Shown here one piece after another: positions 17,334 through 26,120 of a DNA stretch of 64,000 nt. The DNA is from Kitasatospora sp. GAS204B. GTDB lineage: Bacteria > Actinomycetota > Actinomycetes > Streptomycetales > Streptomycetaceae. The notes beneath the pieces were generated by a model that was not told where the DNA came from, ran no database searches, and worked only from the letters and a program-made list of their open reading frames with translations. Made by a program: the position numbers and the translations under genes. The stretch lies in NCBI RefSeq assembly GCF_029892155.1, contig NZ_JARZAG010000002.1, positions 310,001 to 374,000 of the forward strand. Direction: 5' to 3'. The stretch's first letter is position 1. Each line of letters opens with the position of its first letter.

Positions 17334-17978
17334 TCAGTCCAGCGCCACCGCACGCCGCAGCGGGTCCCGCAGGTCGGTACCGCGCTCCAGCCAGCGCTCC
17401 TGCAGCGCGGTGGCGCCGTGCACCCGCTTGTGGGCCGCCTCGTTGGGCGTCATCGGCAGCAGCGGCAGGAAGCGCACCGGGTCGGCCGGCTCGTCCAGCT
17501 CGAGGTCCGCGACGAGGCCGCCGCTCTCGGCCGCCAGCACCGAGGTGAACGGCGCGCCCTCCCAGAGCGGCTCGCCGAGGTCGAGCGAGCTGCCTGGCGC
17601 CACCACCAGGCCCTCCACCTGCGGCGTCGCGGCGAAGGTGGCGAGCGCGCGGAGCACGTCGTCGCGCGGACCGCGCAGGGTCAGCAGCAGCTCGGCGCGG
17701 GGACCGCGGACCGGGTCGGTCAGCGTCGCGGTGGGGTCGGCCATCGGCGCCGCCGCCATGCCGAGCGTGGCGTAACGCACCAGTCCCTCGGCGTCCGGGC
17801 CGAACCGCAGCAGCTCGATCCGCTCGGCGCCCAGGAAGGTGATCGCGGCCCGGCCGCTCGGCTCGCCGAAGGTGGTGAGCAGTCGTGCCTCGACGGCGGC
17901 CAGCACCTCCTCGCGGGTCGGCCCCGCAGGGCCGTGCGGCTGGCTCGGGTCGCCGAAGAGCGGGAAGTCATGGGCCAT
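17334..17978 (-). CDS. Suppressor of fused (SUFU) domain protein
   Basis: 214 residues, ATG start, one SUFU-like domain over most of the length. It shows the characteristic region around the central LLTLRG and the C-terminal LLPMTPNEAAHKRVHGATALQ part. In bacteria this domain is mostly found as stand-alone proteins of unknown function and in toxin-immunity settings. No toxin gene is adjacent here. It converges on the PHP gene with only seven bases between stops and no hairpin. Confidence 0.85.
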   Translation of the reverse strand: MAHDFPLFGDPSQPHGPAGPTREEVLAAVEARLLTTFGEPSGRAAITFLGAERIELLRFGPDAEGLVRYATLGMAAAPMADPTATLTDPVRGPRAELLLTLRGPRDDVLRALATFAATPQVEGLVVAPGSSLDLGEPLWEGAPFTSVLAAESGGLVADLELDEPADPVRFLPLLPMTPNEAAHKRVHGATALQERWLERGTDLRDPLRRAVALD

Positions 17979-18030
17979 ACCCGCGAGCGTACCGCTCGGT
18001 AGCGTCGGCTCGGCCTCGGTGGCCGCGCTC

Positions 18031-18960
18031 TCAGCGACGCCCGCCGCGCACCACCAGGGCCAGCCCCAGCAGGATCAGCAGGACCGCCGGGTAGGCGGCC
18101 GCCGCCGGCCGCTGGCCGAGCCAGACGGCGGCGATCAGTGCCGCGCCCGGGGTCTCCAGCAGGATCGCGGTGGAGGTGACCGAGGGCCCCAGGGTGCGCA
18201 CCACCCGGTTGCTGAGCGAGTGGCCGAGCAGCTGGGCGGCGACCATCAGCAGCGCGATCTGGCCCCAGGCGCCGGCCGGCCAACCGCCCAGGCGGACGCC
18301 GCCGACCAGGCAGACCACCAGCAGCACCAGGGCCGTGGTCGTGTAGCAGACCAGGGTGTAGGCGGTGGTGCTGACGGTCCGTCGGACCTCGGCGCCCAGC
18401 AGCAGGTAGCCCGCCGCCGCCAGCCCGGCGCCGAGCGCCAGCGCGTCGCCCAGCAGCGCCCGTGAGGAGAGCGACAGGTCGACCCCGGTGAGCACCAGGA
18501 CGCCGCCGAAGGCCACGCTCATGCCCAGCCAGACCAGCCGGGGCGGCCGGATCCCGGTGATCCGCAGCAGCAGGATGGTCCACAGCGGGGTGGTGGTGAC
18601 CAGCGCCGTGGAGGAGGCCACCGAGGTCATCCGCAGGCTGGGCATCCAGAGCGCGAAGTGCGCCGCGAGCAGCACCCCGGCGGCCATCGCCAGCAGCAGC
18701 GCGCGGCGGCCGATCGCGCGCAGCTCCGCGCGGTGGCGCAGCAGGGCGTACGGGCCGAGCACGCCCACCGACATGAGGTTGCGCCAGCAGGCGATGGCGA
18801 GCGCCGGCGCGGCGGTGGCGCTGATCAGCGGCGCGGAGAGCGAGATGCCCGCGATCGAGACCGCGAGCAGCAGCAGGTCCGCCCTCGGCAGCCGGGGCGC
18901 GGCGGTGGACGACACCGACGTCGGCGCGGAGGCGGTCCGGTCGAGCAGTCGGTCAGCCAC
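18031..18960 (-). CDS. EamA/DMT-family transporter
   Basis: 309 residues with about ten hydrophobic helices in two EamA repeats, the drug/metabolite transporter layout. It starts at GTG 18960, overlapping the end of the upstream gene by 8 bp, so the two are co-translated. An N-terminal cytosolic stretch of about 25 residues precedes the first helix. These proteins export or import small metabolites; the substrate cannot be told from sequence. Confidence 0.88.
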   Translation of the reverse strand: MADRLLDRTASAPTSVSSTAAPRLPRADLLLLAVSIAGISLSAPLISATAAPALAIACWRNLMSVGVLGPYALLRHRAELRAIGRRALLLAMAAGVLLAAHFALWMPSLRMTSVASSTALVTTTPLWTILLLRITGIRPPRLVWLGMSVAFGGVLVLTGVDLSLSSRALLGDALALGAGLAAAGYLLLGAEVRRTVSTTAYTLVCYTTTALVLLVVCLVGGVRLGGWPAGAWGQIALLMVAAQLLGHSLSNRVVRTLGPSVTSTAILLETPGAALIAAVWLGQRPAAAAYPAVLLILLGLALVVRGGRR

Positions 18961-19498
18961 GGCGCTTGCGCCGCCCGAACACCAGCTTCGGCAGCCCGGC
19001 CGGGATCGGCTGCCGGGTGGTGACCGTGCTGGGCAGCGGGGCGGCGGCGTGCGAGTCCTGCGGCATGGCGCCGGGACGCTCGGTCAGCGGGCCGCTCGGC
19101 TCCAGCCGCAGCACCCGGCATTCGCGGGCCCAGCGCTCGCCGATGGTGTCGGTGTCGGGCGCGTTCAGCCGCTTGCCCTTGAGCTCGTCGACCGCACCCT
19201 GCCAGGCCTGGCCGCGCGGCTCGGTGACGACCACCCGGACCGCGAAGGAGACCAGTCGGCCCCCCTTGTCCTTGCTGCGGACGGTCACCTCGGCGCCGGC
19301 TCCGGCGGTCAGGCCGTGCAGCGGCTGCTCGCCCCCGTCGCCGACCAGGACGACGGCCCCGTCGTGCCAGGCGTGCCAGACCGGGCGACGCTCGGCCGAA
19401 CCCTCGGCCCGCACCCAGAGCAGGCCGGACTTCTTCACGGCCTCCTCCAGCAGTGCACGGTCCAGGAAGTCGTCAGCGGTCGCAGTCGTTCCGTCCAT
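18953..19498 (-). CDS. Conserved protein, possible PPOX-like split barrel
   Basis: 181 residues from ATG 19498. A helical start (FLDRALLEEAVKKSG) leads into alternating beta strands (LLWVRAEG, PVWHAWHDGAVVLVG, AEVTVRSKDKGGRLVSF, VRVVVTEPRG). That pattern recalls the pyridoxamine-phosphate-oxidase-like split barrel, an assignment I hold loosely. The C-terminus is Pro-rich and ends with a basic patch (FGRRKRRG). It is the first gene of a two-gene unit with the EamA transporter and is divergent from the MgtE-N gene. Confidence 0.75.
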   Translation of the reverse strand: MDGTTATADDFLDRALLEEAVKKSGLLWVRAEGSAERRPVWHAWHDGAVVLVGDGGEQPLHGLTAGAGAEVTVRSKDKGGRLVSFAVRVVVTEPRGQAWQGAVDELKGKRLNAPDTDTIGERWARECRVLRLEPSGPLTERPGAMPQDSHAAAPLPSTVTTRQPIPAGLPKLVFGRRKRRG

Positions 19499-19612
19499 GC
19501 CGCACAGGGTACGGGGCGCGCCGCACGCCGTGGTCAGCGGTGCTGGACGCGCTGGACGGGTTAAGAAGGCGTTTGGATACCCTGACGTCCAAAGACGAGC
19601 GAGAGGACCTCG

Positions 19613-20914
19613 ATGGCAGGGCAGAGCAGCCGGGTCTTCATCTCCCACCTCGCCGGGGTCGCGGTGTTCGACCCGAACGGCGACCAGGTCGGCCGGATCC
19701 GGGACGTGGTCGTCGCACTGCGGATCGGCGGGCGCCCACCGCGAGTGCTGGGCCTGGTGGTCGAGGTGGTCGGGCGGCGGCGGATCTTCCTGCCGATGAC
19801 CCGCGTGACCAGCCTGGAGTCGGGCCAGGTGCTGACCACCGGTGTGATCAACATGCGCCGGTTCGAGCAGCGCCCGACCGAGACCCTGGTGCTGGCCGAG
19901 TTGCTCGACCGCCGGGTCACCGAGACCGCCTCCGGCGCCGAGGCGACCGTGCTGGACGTGGCGATGGTGCAGACCCGGCTGCGCGAGTGGGAGATCAGCA
20001 AGGTCTTCGTGCAGCGCGGCCGCAGCAGCCGGCTGCGCAAGAACCGCGGCGAGGCGCTGACCCTGGACTGGGCCGCCGTCACCGGTTTCACCCTGGCCGA
20101 GGAGGGCCAGGGCGCGGCCAACCTGCTGGCCACCTTCGAGCAGCTGCGCCCGGCCGACCTGGCCGGCGTGCTGCACCACCTCTCGGCCAAGCGCCGCGCC
20201 GAGGTGGCCGCCGCGCTGGACGACGAGCGGCTCGCGGACGTGCTGGAGGAACTGCCCGAGGACGACCAGGTGGAGATCCTCGGCAAGCTCCAGGCCGAGC
20301 GGGCCGCCGACGTGCTGGAGGCGATGGATCCGGACGACGCCGCCGACCTGCTCTCCGAGCTGCCCGGCGACGAGGCCGAGCGGCTGCTCCAGCTGATGGA
20401 ACCGGAGGAGGCCGCCCCGTTGCGCCGGCTGCTCACCTACCAGGAGGACACGGCCGGCGGTCTGATGACCACCGAGCCGATCATCCTGGAGCCGGACGCC
20501 ACGGTGGCCGAGGCGCTGGCCCGGGTGCGGATCTCGGACCACAAGCCGGCCCTGGCCGCCCAGGTCTACGTCTGCCGGCCGCCGAACGAGACCCCGACCG
20601 GCAAGTACCTGGGCACGGTGCACTTCCAGCGCCTGCTGCGCGAGCCGCCCTACACGCTGGTCGGCTCGATCGTGGACGGCGACCTGGACCCGCTGCCGCC
20701 GGACACCCCGCTGCCACTGGTCACCAGCTTCCTGGCCGCCTACAACCTGGTGGCGGCCCCGGTGGTGGACGAGGCGGACCACCTGCTGGGCGCCGTCACG
20801 GTCGACGACGTCCTGGACCACCTGCTGCCCGAGGACTGGCGCGAGGCCGCGCTGCACGGCGGCGGGGAGCACCACGACAACGAGGACGGAAGAGAGGCGC
20901 CCGGTGGACAGTGA
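19613..20914 (+). CDS. PRC-barrel / MgtE N-terminal / CBS domain protein without a channel
   Basis: 433 residues, ATG start. Domains in order are a PRC-barrel-like N-terminal part (about 5-75, with VFDPNGDQVGRIRDVVVAL), the superhelical MgtE N-terminal domain (about 165-280, with repeated ELPEDDQVEIL and AADLLSELPGDEAERLL motifs) and a CBS pair (about 285-415). In MgtE channels these domains sense intracellular Mg2+, but the C-terminal membrane channel is absent here. The gene overlaps the following DUF1003 membrane protein by 11 bp, so the two may form a sensor-membrane pair; that is inference. Confidence 0.88.
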   Translation: MAGQSSRVFISHLAGVAVFDPNGDQVGRIRDVVVALRIGGRPPRVLGLVVEVVGRRRIFLPMTRVTSLESGQVLTTGVINMRRFEQRPTETLVLAELLDRRVTETASGAEATVLDVAMVQTRLREWEISKVFVQRGRSSRLRKNRGEALTLDWAAVTGFTLAEEGQGAANLLATFEQLRPADLAGVLHHLSAKRRAEVAAALDDERLADVLEELPEDDQVEILGKLQAERAADVLEAMDPDDAADLLSELPGDEAERLLQLMEPEEAAPLRRLLTYQEDTAGGLMTTEPIILEPDATVAEALARVRISDHKPALAAQVYVCRPPNETPTGKYLGTVHFQRLLREPPYTLVGSIVDGDLDPLPPDTPLPLVTSFLAAYNLVAAPVVDEADHLLGAVTVDDVLDHLLPEDWREAALHGGGEHHDNEDGREAPGGQ

Positions 20915-21539
20915 CCGCAAGCAGCGCTCGGGCGCTCGCGACGAGCCCGCCCGACAGCAGCGCCTCCAGGGCGAGTTGCGCGACCTGCGGCAGCTGCGCG
21001 AGCTGCGGGCCCGCGAGGGCAGCCGGACCCAGACCGTGCACGGCACCTCGGTGCGCTCCCGGCTCGACCAGCCGCGCACCGCACGACCGGGCTTCTTCAG
21101 CCTGCCCGCCTACGACCCGGAGGCCTTCGGCAAGCTCTCCGAACGGATCGCGCGCTTCCTGGGCACCGGGCGGTTCATCGTCTGGATGACGGTGGTGATC
21201 ATCATCTGGGTGCTCTGGAACACGCTGCTGCCGGGGTCGGCCCGGTTCGACAGCTACCCGTTCATCTTCCTGACCCTGGTGCTGTCGCTGCAGGCCTCCT
21301 ACGCCGCGCCGCTGATCCTGCTCGCGCAGAACCGCCAGGACGACCGGGACCGGGTCAACATGGAACAGGACCGGGCCCGCAGCGACCGCAACATCGCCGA
21401 CACCGAGTACCTGGCCCGCGAGGTCGCCGCGCTGCGCCAGGGCCTGGGCGAGGTGGCCACCCGGGACTTCATCCGCTCCGAACTGCAGAGCCTGCTCAAG
21501 GAGCTGGAGGAGCGGCAGGGCGGTTCCGAGGTGGCCTGA
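20904..21539 (+). CDS. DUF1003 membrane protein
   Basis: 211 residues from GTG 20904, inside the end of the previous gene (11-bp overlap). The N-terminal 65 residues are charged and coiled-coil-like (LRDLRQLRELRAREG). The DUF1003 core has two membrane helices (about 92-112 and 121-140) around NTLLPGSARFDSYPF and a conserved LILLAQNRQDDRDR. A long amphipathic helix forms the C-terminus (EVAALRQGLGEV to LKELEERQG). The function is unknown; coupling to the MgtE-N/CBS gene points to a joint role in ion sensing. Confidence 0.88.
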   Translation: MDSDRKQRSGARDEPARQQRLQGELRDLRQLRELRAREGSRTQTVHGTSVRSRLDQPRTARPGFFSLPAYDPEAFGKLSERIARFLGTGRFIVWMTVVIIIWVLWNTLLPGSARFDSYPFIFLTLVLSLQASYAAPLILLAQNRQDDRDRVNMEQDRARSDRNIADTEYLAREVAALRQGLGEVATRDFIRSELQSLLKELEERQGGSEVA

Positions 21540-21606
21540 CCGGCTGTGATCACCAGCACGCTACCGGTCAGTCAGTGGGCCCGCGGCCGAGCCGTACCAT
21601 CAAGGC

Positions 21607-22764
21607 ATGGCCAATGAGACAGAGGTGGCGACCGGCGTGACGGAGGAGTCCGTCCGCGAGGCGCTGTCGACCGTGCAGGACCCGGAGATCAACCGCCCGA
21701 TCACCGACCTCGGCATGGTGAAATCGGTGCAGCTCGCGGGCGGCACGGTGCGGGTCGCGGTCTACCTGACCGTCTCCGGCTGCCCGATGCGCGAGACGAT
21801 CACCGACCGGGTGAAGACCGCGGTCGGCCGGGTCCCCGGGGTCGACACGGTCGAGGTCGAGCTCGACGTGATGAGCGAGGAGCAGCGCAAGGAGCTCTCC
21901 CAGCTGCTGCGCGGCGGCGCCCCCGAGCGCGAGATCCCGTTCGCCAAGCCCGGCACGCTGACCCGGGTCTACGCGGTGGCCTCCGGCAAGGGCGGGGTCG
22001 GCAAGTCCTCGGTCACCGTCAACCTGGCCGCCGCGCTGGCCGCCCAGGGCCAGAAGGTCGCCGTGGTGGACGCCGACATCTACGGCCACAGCGTGCCGCG
22101 GATGCTGGGCGTCGAGGGGCGCCCGACCCAGGTCCAGGACATGATCATGCCGCCGTCGGCGCACGGCGTGAAGGTCATCTCGATCGGCATGTTCACCCCG
22201 GGCAACGCCCCCGTGGTCTGGCGCGGCCCGATGCTGCACCGCGCGCTGCAGCAGTTCCTGGCCGACGTCTACTGGGGCGACCTGGACGTGCTGCTGCTCG
22301 ACCTGCCGCCGGGCACCGGCGACATCGCGATCTCGGTGGCCCAGCTGGTGCCGAACGCCGAGATCCTGATCGTCACCACCCCGCAGATGGCCGCCGCCGA
22401 GGTGGCCGAGCGGGCCGGCACGATCGCGCTGCAGACCCACCAGAAGATCGTCGGCGTGATCGAGAACATGTCCGGCATGCCCTGCCCGCACTGCGACGAG
22501 ATCGTCGACGTGTTCGGCACCGGCGGCGGCCAGATCGTCGCCGAGGCGCTCACCCGGGCCACCGGCGCCACCGTCCCGGTGCTCGGCAGCATCCCGATCG
22601 ACGTCCGCCTGCGCGAGGGCGGCGACGACGGCAACCCGGTCGTCCTGGCCGCCCCCGACTCCCCCGCCGGCGCCGCGCTGCGCGCGGTGGCCGACAAGCT
22701 CGGCGGCCGCCAGCGCGGCCTGTCGGGCCTCTCGCTCGGGCTGACCCCGAAGAACAAGTTCTGA
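21607..22764 (+). CDS. mrp: Mrp/NBP35-family Fe-S carrier ATPase
   Basis: 385 residues, ATG start. An N-terminal MIP18/DUF59 domain (about 10-95) with SGCPM is followed by the P-loop ATPase with the deviant Walker A GKGGVGKSS at 127-135 and the DAD motif in VVDADIYG. The Fe-S cluster-bridging CxxC is at C293/C296. It assembles and transfers [4Fe-4S] clusters to apo-proteins in the cytosol. Its length and domain order are standard. It converges with the next gene, with only 22 bp between stops. Confidence 0.93.
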   Translation: MANETEVATGVTEESVREALSTVQDPEINRPITDLGMVKSVQLAGGTVRVAVYLTVSGCPMRETITDRVKTAVGRVPGVDTVEVELDVMSEEQRKELSQLLRGGAPEREIPFAKPGTLTRVYAVASGKGGVGKSSVTVNLAAALAAQGQKVAVVDADIYGHSVPRMLGVEGRPTQVQDMIMPPSAHGVKVISIGMFTPGNAPVVWRGPMLHRALQQFLADVYWGDLDVLLLDLPPGTGDIAISVAQLVPNAEILIVTTPQMAAAEVAERAGTIALQTHQKIVGVIENMSGMPCPHCDEIVDVFGTGGGQIVAEALTRATGATVPVLGSIPIDVRLREGGDDGNPVVLAAPDSPAGAALRAVADKLGGRQRGLSGLSLGLTPKNKF

Positions 22765-22786
22765 CCCGGTCTCAGCAACCGCTCGT

Positions 22787-23473
22787 TCAGGGCCTGGTGT
22801 AGGACGCCAGGTCCTGAACGGCGCTGAACCCCACCCCGTACGCGCTGACCCCGCGTCCGTAGGCGCCCAGCAGCACGCCCGGTGCCTCGCCGGCCAGCAC
22901 CCAGCCGTACTCGGACTCGCGGTAGCGGAAGGGCTGCGGCAGGCCGTTGACGGGCAGCGTGAGCGGGGACCAGCCGGCGCCGCCGAGGTCGTCGGCCAGG
23001 TCCCAGGCGAGCGCGGTCTGCTGGTCGAGCCACTCCTGGCGGCGGCCGCGGGCCAGCTGGCCCGGCCAGGTGACGGTGAGCAGGCCGGAGCCGGCCAGCC
23101 AGGCGGCCGAGGAGGCCGAGGTGGCCTCCAGCACGCCGGTGCCGTCCGCGCTGCGCCGGCCGGGGCGGCGGGCCACCGTGACCACCACGGCGAACCGGCG
23201 CGGGCCGGGGGCCTCGGGCTGCTTGGGCGGCTGCTCGCCGTGGCCCAGCGAGCCGTAGTCGATGCTGCGCGGCACGCCGGCGCGGTGACCGCCCGCACCG
23301 GCCTGGAGCAGCCAGCGCCGCCCGGTCCAGCCCTCGTCCAGGCCGTACCAGGGGAAGTCGGCGGCCTGGTACGGCGCCAGCGGGTCGGTGGGCTCGGCGG
23401 TCCGCCGACCCGGTACCTCCGCCGCCGCCTTGGCGGTGGCCGTTCCCACCGCGCGACTGCTCGTAGCGTCCAA
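22787..23473 (-). CDS. Conserved actinobacterial protein of unknown function
   Basis: 228 residues. The start is TTG 23473, chosen for the strong AAGGAGG site six bases upstream (23480-23486); the GTG at 23503 lies upstream of that site. The protein has no signal peptide or membrane helix. Notable are aromatic-rich blocks (FPWYGLDEGWTGRRW, PFRYRESEYGWVLAG) and an Arg/Pro-rich middle. I do not recognise a domain. Confidence 0.75.
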   Translation of the reverse strand: MDATSSRAVGTATAKAAAEVPGRRTAEPTDPLAPYQAADFPWYGLDEGWTGRRWLLQAGAGGHRAGVPRSIDYGSLGHGEQPPKQPEAPGPRRFAVVVTVARRPGRRSADGTGVLEATSASSAAWLAGSGLLTVTWPGQLARGRRQEWLDQQTALAWDLADDLGGAGWSPLTLPVNGLPQPFRYRESEYGWVLAGEAPGVLLGAYGRGVSAYGVGFSAVQDLASYTRP

Positions 23474-23529
23474 TCCGGGCCTCCTTGGCAACCTGTCGGG
23501 CACTCAGCACAATAGCGGCGCCGAACGGC

Positions 23530-23564
23530 GACACCCCGTCCGGCGAGGAGCGGGGCGGGGTGTC
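23530..23564 (-). other. Hairpin in the leader of the unknown gene at 23473
   Basis: GACACCCC (23530-23537) pairs with GGGGTGTC (23557-23564) across a 19-base loop, about 60 bases upstream of the TTG start. It could be a leader structure or a second terminator arm after tatB. Confidence 0.35.
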
Positions 23565-23580
23565 GTCATCGTGGCGGACT

Positions 23581-23636
23581 AGGGTCTGTCTGACAATTCG
23601 CGTCGCGCGCCCGACGGGAATTGTCAGACAGACCCT
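23581..23636. repeat. Long near-perfect inverted repeat after tatB (terminator or MITE-like element)
   Basis: The arms AGGGTCTGTCTGACAATTC (23581-23599) and its exact complement (23618-23636) flank an 18-base spacer. The spacer itself nearly continues the stem (CGTCG and CGACG), with one mismatch. It lies 35 bases beyond the tatB stop and would terminate it. The arms are less GC-rich than usual local terminators, which leaves room for a mobile miniature element. Confidence 0.7.
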
Positions 23637-23671
23637 GGCGGCGGGGTCGGTACCGGCATGTCGGCGGAGCC

Positions 23672-24109
23672 TCAGGTGGCGTCCAGGTCGTACGGCGGGC
23701 GCTCGCCGGCGCCCAGCGGCGGACCGGCGTCGGCGGTCTTCAGCATGTTGATCCCGCCCGCGGCCGCGGCGGTCTTGCTGGTGGCGACCGTGCTGGCCGG
23801 CTTGTCGTCGAGCACCGACTTGAGGTCCAGGCCCTCGCGCAGGTCCTTCAGACCCAGCGGGTCGTCCTCGCCACCCATCAGGTTCTTGCGCACGAAGGTC
23901 TTCGGGTTGAGGTCCTCGAACTCGAAGTCCTTGAACTCCGGGCCCAGTTCGCTGCGGATGTCCGCCTTGGCGCTGTCGGCGAAGGCCCGAACCTTGCGGA
24001 TGAAACCGGTCGCGTCCTGGATGAGCTTCGGCAACTTGTCCGGCCCGAAGATCACGATGGCCATGATGACCAGGGTGATCAGCTCGAGTGGGCCTATGTC
24101 GAAGAACAC
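23672..24109 (-). CDS. tatB: Sec-independent protein translocase TatB
   Basis: 145 residues. The N-terminus MFFDIGPLELITLVIMAIVI is the single membrane helix, followed by the FGPDKLPKL hinge and an amphipathic helix (LIQDATGFIRKVRAFADSAKADI), the TatB hallmark. The C-terminus is flexible and Ala/Gly-rich. With TatC it forms the receptor for twin-arginine signal peptides. It sits downstream of the sigma/anti-sigma pair as in other actinobacteria, but separated by a terminator and without an htrA gene in between. Confidence 0.92.
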   Translation of the reverse strand: MFFDIGPLELITLVIMAIVIFGPDKLPKLIQDATGFIRKVRAFADSAKADIRSELGPEFKDFEFEDLNPKTFVRKNLMGGEDDPLGLKDLREGLDLKSVLDDKPASTVATSKTAAAAGGINMLKTADAGPPLGAGERPPYDLDAT

Positions 24110-24175
24110 GTGAACTCCCAGCTGCTGGCGGACGATCCCGGTTCGGCCCGCGACACCGGCTCACTACAGCGTAAT

Positions 24176-24237
24176 GGCCACCAGCGGGTCCTCGGCCCAC
24201 GGACCGAAGAATCCGTGGTAAAGACCCGCTGGTGGCC
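24176..24237 (-). terminator. Terminator of the sigma/anti-sigma operon
   Basis: The 15-bp arms GGCCACCAGCGGGTC (24176-24190) and complement (24223-24237) enclose a nested inner stem (CCACGGA with TCCGTGG). It lies 24 bases after the anti-sigma stop. Confidence 0.8.
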
Positions 24238-24260
24238 CTGTCATGCAGGCCCGCCCTGGT

Positions 24261-25229
24261 TCACGGCAGCATGACGTGCCCGTGGATCACCGGGTTGACG
24301 GCCCGCGCCGTCGGCCCGGGCGTCAACAGGTCGAAGGAGTGGCCGCCGGGCGCGCCGAGCGGCAGGTCCACCGTCAGCGGACCGCTCAGCGGAGCCGCCG
24401 GCACCCCGCCGGGCACCTGCGGGGTGACCGCCGTGCCGTGCTGGTCGTCGGCCGGGTTCGGACTGTCGCCCGCGACGGCGGCCAGGCCCAGGCTGCCGAA
24501 GCCGCCGAGCGCCACCGCCGCCACCGAGAACGCGCCGGCCGCCGCGACCACCAGCCGTCGACCGCGCGGCTGGCCGCCGGGGCCCGAGCGGGGCAGCGAC
24601 ACCGCGGGTCGCTGGCGCTCGGCGGTGCCGTCCGACCGGGCCGAGCCGCGTCGACCGGTCCACGGCCGCGGCTCGGATCCGTGGCCGGACCGCGGGTCGA
24701 GGCCCGGCAGCGGAGTGTCGGCGCCCAGCGCGCCGCCGCCGAACGAGGCACCCGCGCCGCGCCCGAAGGTGCCACCGGTCAGCCGGCTGCCGCCCAGGGT
24801 GGGCAAACCCGGCAGGCCCGGCAGGCCGGTCAGGCCCGCGCCGCCACCGGGACGGCCCGGCCCGCCGTCGAGGTCGTCGGGCTGCGCCGCGACCGCCAGC
24901 AGCCGGGCCATCAGCAGCCCCGACGGCCCGGGCGGCTCGGTGGTGGTGAGCCGGTGCTTGACCGAGCGGGCCTCCTCGGCCTCGCTCAGGCACTGCGGGC
25001 AGGTGGCCAGGTGCGCCTGGACCCGCTCGCGGTCGTCATGGCCGAGCTCGCCGTCCAGGTAGGCGGTCAACCGCTCGCCGAGGTGGTGCTCCTCCACCGC
25101 GGACGGCTCGCTCTGGCGCACGGCGATCGGCCGCAGCACGGGGACCTCCTGACGGGTGCTCTCCTGCCGCATCTGATCCTGCCGGGCGGGCGCCGGGCGC
25201 CGGGCGCCGGACCGGCCTGCGCCGCTCAC
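24261..25229 (-). CDS. Zinc-binding anti-sigma factor (RseA-like, zf-HC2)
   Basis: 322 residues from GTG 25229, which overlaps the sigma gene's TGA by four bases (GTGA), so it is coupled to it and made in proportion. The ZAS motif is clear in [13 protein letters not shown] and HLATCPQC (HxxxCxxC). A long Gly/Pro-rich linker (about 105-210) precedes one membrane helix (about 218-245, [20 protein letters not shown]), and an extracytoplasmic C-terminus follows. It should hold the ECF sigma factor at the membrane until a stress signal. The thiol zinc motif allows redox control as well. Confidence 0.9.
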   Translation of the reverse strand: MSGAGRSGARRPAPARQDQMRQESTRQEVPVLRPIAVRQSEPSAVEEHHLGERLTAYLDGELGHDDRERVQAHLATCPQCLSEAEEARSVKHRLTTTEPPGPSGLLMARLLAVAAQPDDLDGGPGRPGGGAGLTGLPGLPGLPTLGGSRLTGGTFGRGAGASFGGGALGADTPLPGLDPRSGHGSEPRPWTGRRGSARSDGTAERQRPAVSLPRSGPGGQPRGRRLVVAAAGAFSVAAVALGGFGSLGLAAVAGDSPNPADDQHGTAVTPQVPGGVPAAPLSGPLTVDLPLGAPGGHSFDLLTPGPTARAVNPVIHGHVMLP

Positions 25230-26068
25230 GATCGCCTCCGCCCGCTCCCGCCCGCACCGGCCTCGGCGGCGCTCGCGACGGCGATCGCCGGCTCCGGCTG
25301 CTCCGAGCCGCCGCGCCGGACGCGACCGGGCGCGGCGCCCGGTGCCCGGTGCTTGAGCGCGGCGCGCAGGTGCGAGCGGCCGCGGTGGATCCGGCTGCGC
25401 ACGGTGCCGAGCTTGACGCCCAGGGTGGCGGCGATCTCCTCGTAGGAGAGGCCCTCGATGTCGCAGAGCACCACGGCGGCCCGGAACTCCGGGGCCAGGG
25501 TGTCCAGCGCCTGCTGCACGTCGGCGTCGAAGTGGGTGTCGCTGAAGGCCTGGGCCGGGCTGGGCTCGCGGCTGGGCAGCCGCTCGGCGGCGTCCTCGGC
25601 CAGTGCGTCGAAGCGGATCCGCTGCCGACGGCGGACCATGTCCAGGAACAGGTTGGTGGTGATCCGGTGCAGCCAGCCCTCGAAGGTGCCGGGGGTGTAG
25701 GTGGAGAGCGAGCGGAAGACCCGGACGAAGACCTCCTGGGTGAGGTCCTCGGCGTCGTGCTGATTGCCCGTCAGGCGGTAGGCCAGCCGGTAGACCCGGG
25801 CGCTGTGCGCCTCGACGATCTCCTCCCAGCTGGGCGGGGTCCAACCCTGCGCGTCGGCCCCGTCGGTGAAGGTCGCGAGCGCGGCGGGGGCCGAGGACTC
25901 GGCGGTGGTGCCGTCGAACGACTGGTCCAGGGGGGTGTGCGCAGACTGGTTCATCACGGGCTTCGGCGTACGGGCCGACGAGGTGCCGCGGAGATGCCGC
26001 CGCACAGGGACGTCGCCCTCGGCCACACCTCCTCGGTTGGCTCTTCTGCCCAGCAGGGCCACCACCAT
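25226..26068 (-). CDS. ECF RNA polymerase sigma factor (SigE-like)
   Basis: About 280 residues. The start is taken at ATG 26068, five bases after a GTGAGG-type site; GTG 26074 is two codons upstream and ATG 25954 is possible. Region 2 covers about 85-150 ([30 protein letters not shown]) and region 4 about 190-245 ([30 protein letters not shown]). The N-terminal extension of about 75 residues is longer than in minimal ECF factors. The partner is the zinc anti-sigma gene that follows. By position it resembles the mycobacterial sigE-rseA pair, which responds to envelope stress; the regulon here is not known. Confidence 0.9.
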   Translation of the reverse strand: MVVALLGRRANRGGVAEGDVPVRRHLRGTSSARTPKPVMNQSAHTPLDQSFDGTTAESSAPAALATFTDGADAQGWTPPSWEEIVEAHSARVYRLAYRLTGNQHDAEDLTQEVFVRVFRSLSTYTPGTFEGWLHRITTNLFLDMVRRRQRIRFDALAEDAAERLPSREPSPAQAFSDTHFDADVQQALDTLAPEFRAAVVLCDIEGLSYEEIAATLGVKLGTVRSRIHRGRSHLRAALKHRAPGAAPGRVRRGGSEQPEPAIAVASAAEAGAGGSGRRRS

Positions 26069-26120
26069 ATCCACCTCACCCGTCAGTTCTGGATAAAAGT
26101 GTGCTCATCCATCCGACCGC

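Noticed and set aside
23581..23636. Insertion sequence
   Set aside because: No transposase or remnant lies nearby; only an inverted repeat of about 56 bp, compatible with a terminator.
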